5,397 bases of DNA from assembly GCA_902488455.1 (NCBI GenBank), contig CABTWG010000064.1, positions 1 to 5,397 of the forward strand. Direction: 5' to 3'. This document shows positions 1 through 5,372 of this stretch, piece by piece. Positions within the stretch are counted from its first letter, which is position 1; each line of letters begins with the position of its first letter. Both the position numbers and the translations under genes were made by a program. Source of the stretch: an uncultured Peptoniphilus sp. Its GTDB lineage: Bacteria > Bacillota > Clostridia > Tissierellales > Peptoniphilaceae. The notes under the pieces were generated by a model that was not told the origin of the DNA, ran no database searches, and worked only from the letters and a program-made list of their open reading frames with translations.

Positions 1-87
1 TGATTTCGTAGCAGGTCTCGTGCAAAGAGTTCCAAAGAAGCCAAACGAAGTGAAGGCTGATTTGAAGAACTCGACTGCCTCTCAGGG

Positions 88-180
88 TGACTGTCTTCCT
101 TAAGTAATTCCGTGTAGAGATCCTTCGACTCACTTCGTTCGCTAAGGATGACTGTATTCATAAAGTAATTCCGTGTAGAG
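88..180. repeat. Two-copy tandem repeat with ~61-bp period
   Basis: Positions 88-119 and 149-180 align without gaps over 32 bases with 3 mismatches (95/156, 99/160, 101/162). Both copies end in TAATTCCGTGTAGAG, and each is preceded by a TCGACT-containing element (71 and 126) and followed by CCTTCG or a variant. An imperfect inverted copy of the CCTTAAGTAATTCCGT part (14 of 16 matching) lies at 336-351. This is seen directly. Its role is unknown. Confidence 0.8.
121..152. repeat. Interspersed TTCGACTCACTTCGTTCGCT repeat, copy 1
   Basis: This short element is bounded by TCCTT (121-125) and AAGGA (144-148), which can pair, and is followed by TGAC. Positions 124-152 match 5344-5372 in 26 of 29 bases in the same orientation, and a variant lies at 5266-5307. 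A degenerate relative, TCGACTGCCTCTCAGGGTGA, is at 71-90. Similar CCTTCGACTCACTTCG...CTCAGGATGAC strings are, from memory, scattered between genes in many bacterial genomes. I treat this as a dispersed intergenic repeat of unknown function. Confidence 0.7.
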
Positions 181-188
181 CCTTCGGC

Positions 189-306
189 TGTGGAAGCAAA
201 ATGCTTCCGCTACGGAGATGAATTGAAGTTAATGTGGCCGTACGGCTACGCCTGAGTAAGATGACTTGCTCACATAAGATAAATGGAAGCTGGTAGCTTC
301 CGTTAC
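189..306. repeat. Pair of related GGAAGC/GCTTCC hairpins
   Basis: Two hairpins share the pattern TGGAAGC...GCTTCCGYTAC. The first pairs GGAAGCA (192-198) with TGCTTCC (202-208) around an AAA loop. The second pairs GGAAGCT (285-291) with AGCTTCC (295-301) around GGT, and extends to a 10-bp stem (282-304) if one G-T pair is allowed. The loop and the adjoining stem base differ while pairing is kept, which suggests selection on, or common ancestry of, a folded element. Neither is followed by a T run, so they are not typical terminators. The palindrome GCCGTACGGC (237-246) lies between them. Confidence 0.65.
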
Positions 307-389
307 AATAGCTCTCCCAACTGTCTATCATGGTTACGGTATTCCTTAAGGTTTTCTATTAAGATTAACGACCTTTCATCCTCCCAATC

Positions 390-418
390 AAAAAAATAAA
401 AAATCCCCACACGGGGAT
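390..418 (-). terminator. Rho-independent terminator of the YbjQ-family gene
   Basis: Read on the minus strand, ATCCCC pairs with GGGGAT (plus-strand 403-408 and 413-418) around a 4-base GTGT loop, followed directly by a T-rich run (plus-strand A run 390-403). It starts 10 bases beyond the stop codon of the minus-strand gene at 429. The plus strand also has a T-rich stretch after the stem (418-424), so it may work weakly in both directions and shield the gene from the repeat block. Confidence 0.85.
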
Positions 419-428
419 ATTTTTCTTA

Positions 429-749
429 TTATCTAATTTTAACTGCTGTTCCTGAGATGGTAACCATAAGCATGGATCCACTTTGTCCCAGCACTTCGTA
501 GTCCATTTTGCAGCCTACTACTGCATCGGCGCCCATTGCTTCTGCACGGTCTTTCATCTCTTCTATTGCTTCTGTACGAGCGTTGATAAGTTCTTCTTCA
601 TATCCGGCACTTCTGCCGCCAAATATATCTCTAAGTCCTGCTCCAAAATCTTTTATGAAGTTGACTCCTGTTATAATTTCGCCATAGACGATGCCTTTGT
701 ATTCATAAATTTCTTTTCCTTCTATTGAATGTGTGGTTGTAATGATCAT
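429..749 (-). CDS. YbjQ/UPF0145 family protein (putative heavy-metal-binding domain)
   Basis: This encodes a 106-residue protein starting MIITTTHSIEGKEI, the characteristic N-terminus of the YbjQ/UPF0145 family (Pfam YbjQ_1). Other family hallmarks are FGGRSAGYE (43-51), the helix ARTEAIEEMKDRAEAMGADA (57-76) with VVG directly after it, and the C-terminal DYEVLGQSGSMLMVTISGTA (83-102). The length is normal for the family. The reading frame is open upstream to an ATG at 800, but the start at 749 is chosen because GGAGGT (755-760) lies 6 bases before it and homologues begin there. The 17 extra residues would be unrelated sequence. Known members form small cytoplasmic oligomers. The heavy-metal-binding label is a family name with little experimental support, and the physiological role is unknown. 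Cys80 is the only cysteine, so there is no obvious metal-site cluster. The gene is monocistronic, divergent from the surface-protein gene, and ends at its own terminator. Confidence 0.95.
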   Translation of the reverse strand: MIITTTHSIEGKEIYEYKGIVYGEIITGVNFIKDFGAGLRDIFGGRSAGYEEELINARTEAIEEMKDRAEAMGADAVVGCKMDYEVLGQSGSMLMVTISGTAVKIR

Positions 750-754
750 AATAT

Positions 755-760
755 ACCTCC
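755..760 (-). promoter_or_regulatory. Ribosome binding site fixing the YbjQ-family start
   Basis: The minus strand reads GGAGGT, 6 bases upstream of the ATG at 749. This near-perfect Shine-Dalgarno sequence supports the internal start over the upstream in-frame ATG at 800. Confidence 0.9.
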
Positions 761-920
761 TAATGTTTTTTATACCCAGAATATTTAATGTATATTGCAA
801 AAAAAATGTATTTAGTAATTTATTAATATGTTAGAATATTACAATTTAGTTAAATTTTTATTTATTTGATGAATTGATAAGTATTATTTGATAAACTGGG
901 TATAGGTAGAACAAGAAATA
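761..920. promoter_or_regulatory. AT-rich divergent promoter region with mirrored CTGGGTATA elements
   Basis: The spacer between the two divergent genes is strongly AT-rich. The 9-mer CTGGGTATA occurs once toward each gene: on the minus strand at 771-779 (22-base gap to the ATG at 749) and on the plus strand at 896-904 (29-base gap to the ATG at 934). Its TATA part could be the -10 (minus TATAAA, 769-774; plus TATAGG, 901-906). The best -35 candidates are TTGCAA on the minus strand and TTGATA (874-879) on the plus strand, but these give over-long spacers of 20-21 bases, so the exact promoters are uncertain. Three TTGATRA repeats (866-872, 874-880, 888-894) precede the plus-strand element. The mirrored 9-mer could instead be a binding site shared by both genes. 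Confidence 0.5.
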
Positions 921-933
921 AAGGAGGAACGTT

Positions 934-3186
934 ATGAAAACTAAAAATAGTAAAAGAGTCTTAGCTCTAATTCTAAGCTTTTTTATGATACTAACAGTAT
1001 TGCCATTTAATGTTATGGCAGAAGATGCAGGTAAACAACCAGCACCAGCACAAACAACTGCAGAACTTAAACAAGAAGCTCTTGCCAAAATAGGTGAAGC
1101 AGAAACAAAATTAAAAGAAGAGATTGAAAAAGTTAAAGATGCAGAAGTTAAAAAAACACAAACTGAAGCTTTAACTAATGTTGTAGGTGGTACAAAAGCA
1201 GAGCTTGCTAAAATCCAAGATAAAGATGAAGTTACTGAAGCAAAAGCTAAAATTGATACCGCTATGGCAGAGTTTGACAAAACAACAAAGGCAATATCTC
1301 AGAATGTACAAGCTAAACTAGAAGAAGAAAAAAAGGCTCAGGAACAAAAAGAGCAAGAAGATGCTAAAAAAGTACAAGAAGCTAAAGAAAAAGCTTTAAA
1401 GACTATAGAAGCTAAAGAAAAAGAAGTAAAAGCTAAAGTCGATAGTATTAAAGATCAAACAGAAAAAGATACGCAACAAAAAGCACTAAATGATGCTGTT
1501 GATGCTGCTACAAAAGCTGTAAATGCTGTAGCTGATACATCAAAGCCTGAAGATGCAGAAAAAGAAATCAATGCAGCAGTTACAGCATTTGAAACTAAGG
1601 CAAAAGAAGTAGAAACAGCTGCTACAGCACAAATTGAAAAAGAAAAGAAAGCTGAAGAAGCTAAAGAATTAGACGAAGCTAAAAAAGCAGCTAATACAGA
1701 ACTTGATGAAAAAGCAAAAGAAAGAAAAGCTGAAATAGATAAATTAGATGCAAAAAAATATGACATTGAAAAATCTAAAGCAAAAGTTGATGAAGCTTTA
1801 AAAGCTGCTAAGGCAGAAGTAGAAAAAGCTGATACAAAAGAAAAAGTTGCAGAAGCAAAAGAAAAAGGTCTAAAAGCTATTGGATCTACTAACTTTATTA
1901 GAAGTCTTAGCAAATTAAAAGTTTCAGCAAATGTTTACTACGATGCAATCACTGGTAAGGTTACAGATGTAGCTGGAAATCCAGTTGCAGGAGCAACAGT
2001 TTCAGTATTTGGACGCATGACAACAACTGACTCATATGGTAATTTCTCATTTAATATGAGTAAAGAAAGCGGAAACTACTACTGTGGTTACTACGGAAAT
2101 AAAGGATACACTTGGAACAACTATCCATACAATTCTTCTAAAATAACTACAACTACTGGTTCTTACAGTGGATATAACAACAGTTCTTATGCAAGATATT
2201 TCTTCTTAGTAGATGCAAATGGAGCTGTAGTTGATTCAGTATATGCAAATGCCTATGCAAATTACTACCTAAGAGGAGATGCATATAAAACTTACACTGT
2301 ATATTCTTCAGAATATGGATATAACTATGGATACAATTATGGATATCCATACTACAATGGAAATTACAACAAATATTATAGTCCTTCTACAAGCTGGGCA
2401 TATGGAAAAGAACTTACAGCTGCAAAGAATGGATATGAAAGTGCATCAACAACACTAGGATATGTAACTAATTATCAATGGTTATATACTTCTTGCTATG
2501 AATATGGTTATCCAAATTACAAGTATGACAGAGTAATCTATCCAAAAGCACTTGGATTAAATGCAAATGGAACTATAGTTTCAGGTAGAGTTGAAGAATC
2601 TTATCTTCCAATCTATGTATATAGAAATGGAGAATTCTTAGGAAGTGGAAAATCTGATGCTAATGGATACTTCTCAATCGGTCTTAATAGAAGAGTAAAT
2701 TCAACTTCTGAACTTACTTTCTATGTACTTGGTAAAGGTGAAACTGTACCTCAAAAGAAAGCTGAACACGGAACAATCCCTGTTAAAACTAAAGTTGTAA
2801 TAGGCTCACAAAGCTTGATTAAAAATATAAATGGTATAGAAAGTGAAGTTAAGATGGATGTAGCACCATTTATCAAAGACGGAAGAACTATGCTTCCTCT
2901 AAGATTTATAGCAGAAGCACTAGGATTTAAGGTTGAATGGAATCATGCTGCTAGAACAGTTATCTTAACAGACAAAGAATTCAAAGTTGAAATTCCTGTA
3001 AACACAAACAAGATAATAGTTAATGGAAGCACTTATTACTCAGATGTAAAACCTGTTCTAAAGAACAACAGAACAATGCTACCAGTAGCTAACATCGCAA
3101 GAGCATTAGGACTAAAAGACGGTACAGATATACTTTGGGATGCAAACTCAAGAGTTGCAACAATAACAAGACTTGTAAAATATTAA
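934..3186 (+). CDS. Secreted mosaic surface protein with helical repeats, Tyr-rich region and copper amine oxidase N-terminal domain
   Basis: This is a 750-residue protein. The start is well supported by AAGGAGG (921-927), 6 bases before the ATG. A Sec signal peptide covers residues 1-29 (basic n-region, hydrophobic 9-25, likely cleavage after VMA). Residues ~44-317 are Lys/Glu/Ala-rich, almost free of aromatics, and form three alignable ~75-residue helical modules (about 44-121, 149-226, 248-317) resembling DUF1542-type extracellular three-helix repeats. Residues 338-376 (GKVTDVAGNPVAGATVSVFG, then TTDSYGNFSF) match a carboxypeptidase-regulatory/Cna-B-like beta domain. Residues 381-535 are Tyr/Gly/Asn-rich, with YGYNYGYNYGYPYYNG at 461-476. 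A second beta domain lies at about 545-600 (SDANGYFSI). Residues 628-746 form a copper amine oxidase N-terminal domain with two RTMLP half-repeats (from 651 and 713). No LPXTG motif or C-terminal membrane anchor is present, so wall attachment is probably non-covalent. The role is inferred as a structural or adhesive surface protein. No enzyme domain is visible, and despite the domain name it is not an amine oxidase. Confidence 0.9.
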   Translation: MKTKNSKRVLALILSFFMILTVLPFNVMAEDAGKQPAPAQTTAELKQEALAKIGEAETKLKEEIEKVKDAEVKKTQTEALTNVVGGTKAELAKIQDKDEVTEAKAKIDTAMAEFDKTTKAISQNVQAKLEEEKKAQEQKEQEDAKKVQEAKEKALKTIEAKEKEVKAKVDSIKDQTEKDTQQKALNDAVDAATKAVNAVADTSKPEDAEKEINAAVTAFETKAKEVETAATAQIEKEKKAEEAKELDEAKKAANTELDEKAKERKAEIDKLDAKKYDIEKSKAKVDEALKAAKAEVEKADTKEKVAEAKEKGLKAIGSTNFIRSLSKLKVSANVYYDAITGKVTDVAGNPVAGATVSVFGRMTTTDSYGNFSFNMSKESGNYYCGYYGNKGYTWNNYPYNSSKITTTTGSYSGYNNSSYARYFFLVDANGAVVDSVYANAYANYYLRGDAYKTYTVYSSEYGYNYGYNYGYPYYNGNYNKYYSPSTSWAYGKELTAAKNGYESASTTLGYVTNYQWLYTSCYEYGYPNYKYDRVIYPKALGLNANGTIVSGRVEESYLPIYVYRNGEFLGSGKSDANGYFSIGLNRRVNSTSELTFYVLGKGETVPQKKAEHGTIPVKTKVVIGSQSLIKNINGIESEVKMDVAPFIKDGRTMLPLRFIAEALGFKVEWNHAARTVILTDKEFKVEIPVNTNKIIVNGSTYYSDVKPVLKNNRTMLPVANIARALGLKDGTDILWDANSRVATITRLVKY

Positions 3187-3200
3187 TAGTAGATTAGAAG

Positions 3201-3226
3201 CTAATATTTGAAGTTAATATTTGAAA
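3201..3226. repeat. 13-bp tandem duplication after the surface-protein stop
   Basis: CTAATATTTGAAG is followed directly by TTAATATTTGAAA, 11 of 13 matching, in the 3' untranslated stretch between the stop codon and the terminator. It is probably replication slippage in AT-rich DNA, with no evident function. Confidence 0.6.
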
Positions 3227-3228
3227 TT

Positions 3229-3258
3229 AAGGACACAGAAATGTGTCCTTTTTGTTTG
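3229..3258 (+). terminator. Rho-independent terminator of the surface-protein gene
   Basis: AAGGACACA (3229-3237) pairs perfectly with TGTGTCCTT (3242-3250) around a GAAA tetraloop. The stem ends in T residues that continue into TTTGTTTG. It begins 43 bases after the stop codon at 3184-3186. The 9-bp stem, stable GNRA-type loop and T tract make a strong intrinsic terminator. Confidence 0.92.
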
Positions 3259-3265
3259 TAATTAG

Positions 3266-3291
3266 AAAAAAGAGGAAGACTAATCTTCCTC
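3266..3291 (-). terminator. Rho-independent terminator of the LtaS-like gene
   Basis: On the minus strand GAGGAAGA pairs with TCTTCCTC (plus-strand 3284-3291 and 3272-3279) around a TTAG loop and is followed by six T residues (plus-strand A run 3266-3271). It lies 7 bases beyond the stop codon at 3298-3300. With the terminator at 3229-3258 it separates two convergent genes. Confidence 0.9.
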
Positions 3292-3297
3292 AATAAA

Positions 3298-5082
3298 TTA
3301 TTTATCTACTTGTACCTTTTTCCTCATCCTATTGTATTCAACGTTGTAAAAATCTTTTAATCTTTCTTGCACTTCTGGGTCTGCTGTAGGTTTAAATTCT
3401 CCTTTGTACAAGGTTAGGTTTGGCTTTATAACTGTTATATCTTGAGTGAAGTCGGTTAAAAATTGGTTGTACTCGTCGGCTTCATATCCAAGTTGTCTAA
3501 ATAAGAAGTTCATCAGAAACGCAGGCTCCATGGTTGGGCCTTCACCTACAAAACTATTGCCTGTCACTTCCTTCGCCTTGTCATTTGCCCAAATTACATA
3601 TGGGGTTGAGTAGATATTGTAAAGACCTTCTGGAGTTGCCATGTCGCAGTTGATGTTAAACATCTTAAATATGGAGTTCGCTTCACCCATTGAAGGACTG
3701 TGGTCTCCCCAAAGGACAAGCACCACTGGTATTTCAGATTTTTCGAACGCTTCCACCAATGTGTGAAGTTGATTTTGTGTGTCGTGTATAAGATTTAGAT
3801 AGTTGTTGAAGTAATTGTAATTTCCAGTGTCATAACTATCGTTCCATTTAAGAGCGGGGTTTCCAGGACATTCTTCTCTGCTATAAGGTCCGTGGCCTTC
3901 GTAATTTACATTTAGCGATACAAAAGGTTTGCCATCTGCAGCTTCAAAGTCTCTTATTATAAATGGGAAATAGTCCCTGTCGAATAGAATTTCATCAGAT
4001 ACTTCTTTGTAAGTGTTGTCCATGCTGAAGAACTCATCAAAGCCCAAATGTCTGTAGGCGTTGACCCTGTTGTAGAAAGTTCCAATGTTTGGGTGTGAAC
4101 CGACAGTCTTGTAGCCTTGGTTCTTTAGATACCAAATATAAGAATCTTTCTTCATATTGTAGATTGGATTGTTTCTATATCCTGTGGCAACATTGGTCTC
4201 TGTTACGAAGGTACCTCCGCCAAAGGAATTGACCATAAGAGAACCAGTTAGGCTCTTTTCTTCCAATTTGTGGAAATAATCGTAAGGATCGTAGTTAAAT
4301 TCCAATGAATCATTTCTATATTTGTAGAAATCTTTGAATGATTCCAGTTGAAGAAGTACGATGTCCACCTTTTTATCCTCAGGGATATCTTTGTATTCAT
4401 ATTTTGAAATTAACTCTTCAGCTCTCTCTCTGTCATAATCCTTGTACTTATAGTTTTTACTCGTCTTGATTGAGTGTAAAAACGGATAGACGATGCCCTT
4501 TGATTCGTAGCTTTCAAGATAGACCCACATATTAAGTCCAGAAGACTCCTTGCCAATGTCGAAGTAGAGTTTGTCGTCGAAGGCAAAAGTACTTGTAAAT
4601 ACCACAAGAAACATGGTAAAGATTGCAAAGCCAATCCATCTGAAATTCCAACGAAGTTTTCTGCATAGAAAGGCAAGCACGATAAGCACGATCACCACTA
4701 TACCAATTGCAATAAGAGGTAGCCTTTCTGGAGCGACATTGTAACTCTTTGTCATGAGAAAAGCCTCTTTGATGAGTTTTAAATCCGAAAGCATAAGCGG
4801 CTCAGATCTATAGATGACCTTCTTGTCATGGGAGATTGCCATGCCAATCATAAGTAGAGAAGTGATGCCGTATCCGATGGGTACGGACTTTACCAGCAAG
4901 CTAATCATAACGAGAATTATATATATCGGCACAAAGTTCATAACTAAAACTCTCATATCTTTAAAATATGAGAAGAAAATATCTTGCGAATATCCATAAG
5001 ATGCGACAAATAGGCAGACTATGGTAAGGATCGCCGCAGGAATAATTTGTAAAACATATGTATTTTTAAGTAATTTTTTCAT
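3298..5082 (-). CDS. LtaS-type membrane phosphoglycerol transferase (LTA synthase family, sulfatase fold)
   Basis: This is a 594-residue membrane protein. Five hydrophobic segments (about 8-30, 46-64, 67-84, 121-139, 147-166) are followed by an extracellular sulfatase-fold domain (about 239-530), the layout of LtaS (COG1368, Pfam Sulfatase). Visible active-site features are Glu247 in VLLQLESF (metal ligand), the putative nucleophile Thr291 in SFGGGTFVTETN, His330/Tyr337/Arg339 in SHPNIGTFYNR, His397 in NVNYEGHGPY, and Asp460-His461 in WGDHSP. These correspond to S. aureus LtaS Glu255, Thr300, His347/Trp354/Arg356, His416 and Asp475-His476, so the enzyme looks intact, with Tyr replacing Trp354. 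Family members move glycerol phosphate from phosphatidylglycerol onto lipoteichoic acid or another acceptor outside the membrane, usually with Mn2+. The exact acceptor cannot be read here. The ATG at 5082 is the first start after an in-frame stop. Its GGAGGG (5095-5100) is 12 bases away, longer than ideal. It is monocistronic, with its own promoter and terminator. Confidence 0.92.
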   Translation of the reverse strand: MKKLLKNTYVLQIIPAAILTIVCLFVASYGYSQDIFFSYFKDMRVLVMNFVPIYIILVMISLLVKSVPIGYGITSLLMIGMAISHDKKVIYRSEPLMLSDLKLIKEAFLMTKSYNVAPERLPLIAIGIVVIVLIVLAFLCRKLRWNFRWIGFAIFTMFLVVFTSTFAFDDKLYFDIGKESSGLNMWVYLESYESKGIVYPFLHSIKTSKNYKYKDYDRERAEELISKYEYKDIPEDKKVDIVLLQLESFKDFYKYRNDSLEFNYDPYDYFHKLEEKSLTGSLMVNSFGGGTFVTETNVATGYRNNPIYNMKKDSYIWYLKNQGYKTVGSHPNIGTFYNRVNAYRHLGFDEFFSMDNTYKEVSDEILFDRDYFPFIIRDFEAADGKPFVSLNVNYEGHGPYSREECPGNPALKWNDSYDTGNYNYFNNYLNLIHDTQNQLHTLVEAFEKSEIPVVLVLWGDHSPSMGEANSIFKMFNINCDMATPEGLYNIYSTPYVIWANDKAKEVTGNSFVGEGPTMEPAFLMNFLFRQLGYEADEYNQFLTDFTQDITVIKPNLTLYKGEFKPTADPEVQERLKDFYNVEYNRMRKKVQVDK

Positions 5083-5116
5083 TCTTATTTAAAACCCTCC
5101 GTAAAATATATATAGA

Positions 5117-5145
5117 ATTATACTACTTTAAGTATACATTTTCAA
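5117..5145 (-). promoter_or_regulatory. Sigma-70-type promoter of the LtaS-like gene
   Basis: On the minus strand TTGAAA (5140-5145) is separated by exactly 17 bases from a consensus TATAAT (5117-5122). Transcription would start near 5110, giving a leader of about 28 bases that contains the GGAGGG. An inverted repeat TATACT-6 bp-AGTATA (5119-5136) overlaps the -10 box and spacer and could be an operator, or may simply reflect AT-rich composition. Confidence 0.85.
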
Positions 5146-5265
5146 AGGTAAGAGGGTGATGGATTTGGGAAATAAAATGAACACTCATTAGTGGGACAAA
5201 CAAAAGTTTTGGTTGTGCAAAGGATATTTATTTATAAAAATTTAGATTTCTCGGAATTATGTTAG

Positions 5266-5307
5266 ATCCTTCGACTTCGATTACTTCGTAATCTTCGCTC
5301 AGGATGA
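5266..5307. repeat. Interspersed repeat, copy 2 (variant with strong inner hairpin)
   Basis: The element is bounded by ATCCT (5266-5270) and AGGAT (5301-5305), then GAC. Its outer parts match copy 1 (CCTTCGACT and AGGATGAC). The centre instead holds a perfect 6-bp hairpin, GATTAC (5279-5284) with GTAATC (5288-5293), around TTC. The shared ACTTCGT core (5283-5289) is kept. There is no T run, so it is not a typical terminator. Confidence 0.65.
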
Positions 5308-5343
5308 CAATATAGAGGAGTTGACCTGTGGACGCTATACCCG

Positions 5344-5372
5344 TTCGACTCACTTCGTTCGCTCAGGGAGAC
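5344..5372. repeat. Interspersed repeat, copy 3
   Basis: This matches positions 124-152 in 26 of 29 bases in the same orientation, including an unbroken 20-base run TTCGACTCACTTCGTTCGCT. The flanking pairing arms seen in copy 1 are less complete here. Confidence 0.7.

Larger units (their letters stand above)
1..360. repeat. Gene-free block of short interspersed repeats
   Basis: No convincing gene was found on either strand. The stretch is a patchwork of short repeats. A tandem unit lies at 88-119 and 149-180. A hairpin-type TTCGACTCACTTCGTTCGCT element at 124-152 recurs near the right edge. Two related GGAAGC/GCTTCC hairpins sit at 192-208 and 285-301, and a perfect palindrome GCCGTACGGC at 237-246. 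A reverse-oriented CACTTCGTT core lies at 44-52. The base composition is visibly richer in G and C than the AT-rich spacer at 750-930. A frame-2 reading is open from the window edge to a stop at 101-103, but it runs into the repeat and resembles no family I know. The block probably continues to the left of the window. Confidence 0.7.

Noticed and set aside
2..103. Plus-strand reading frame open from the window edge, ending in ...ASQGDCLP
   Set aside because: It is only 33 codons, matches no family I recognise, and its end runs through the tandem repeat. It is probably a chance opening.
750..800. N-terminal extension of 17 residues on the YbjQ-family protein (ATG at 800)
   Set aside because: The extension covers the ribosome binding site and probable promoter. 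Family members begin at MIITTT, which has GGAGGT at ideal spacing.
896..903. SigB-type promoter, because GGGTAT resembles a SigB -10
   Set aside because: No GTTT-type -35 lies at the right distance on either strand, and I have no evidence that this organism has SigB.
1378..1423. Direct DNA repeat GAAGCTAAAGAAAAAG at 1378-1393 and 1408-1423 as a mobile or CRISPR-like element
   Set aside because: It encodes the recurring EAKEK of a charged helical region, in frame and 10 codons apart. This is explained by protein composition.
1455..1913. 152-codon minus-strand frame opposite the helical region
   Set aside because: It is a Ser/Phe/Ala-rich shadow of the Lys/Glu/Ala-rich coding strand, with no ribosome binding site or promoter. 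The 858-1280 minus frame is rejected for the same reason.
934..3186. Amine oxidase enzyme activity for the surface protein
   Set aside because: Only the N-terminal-domain type is present. The catalytic domain with the topaquinone Tyr motif and copper-binding histidines is absent.
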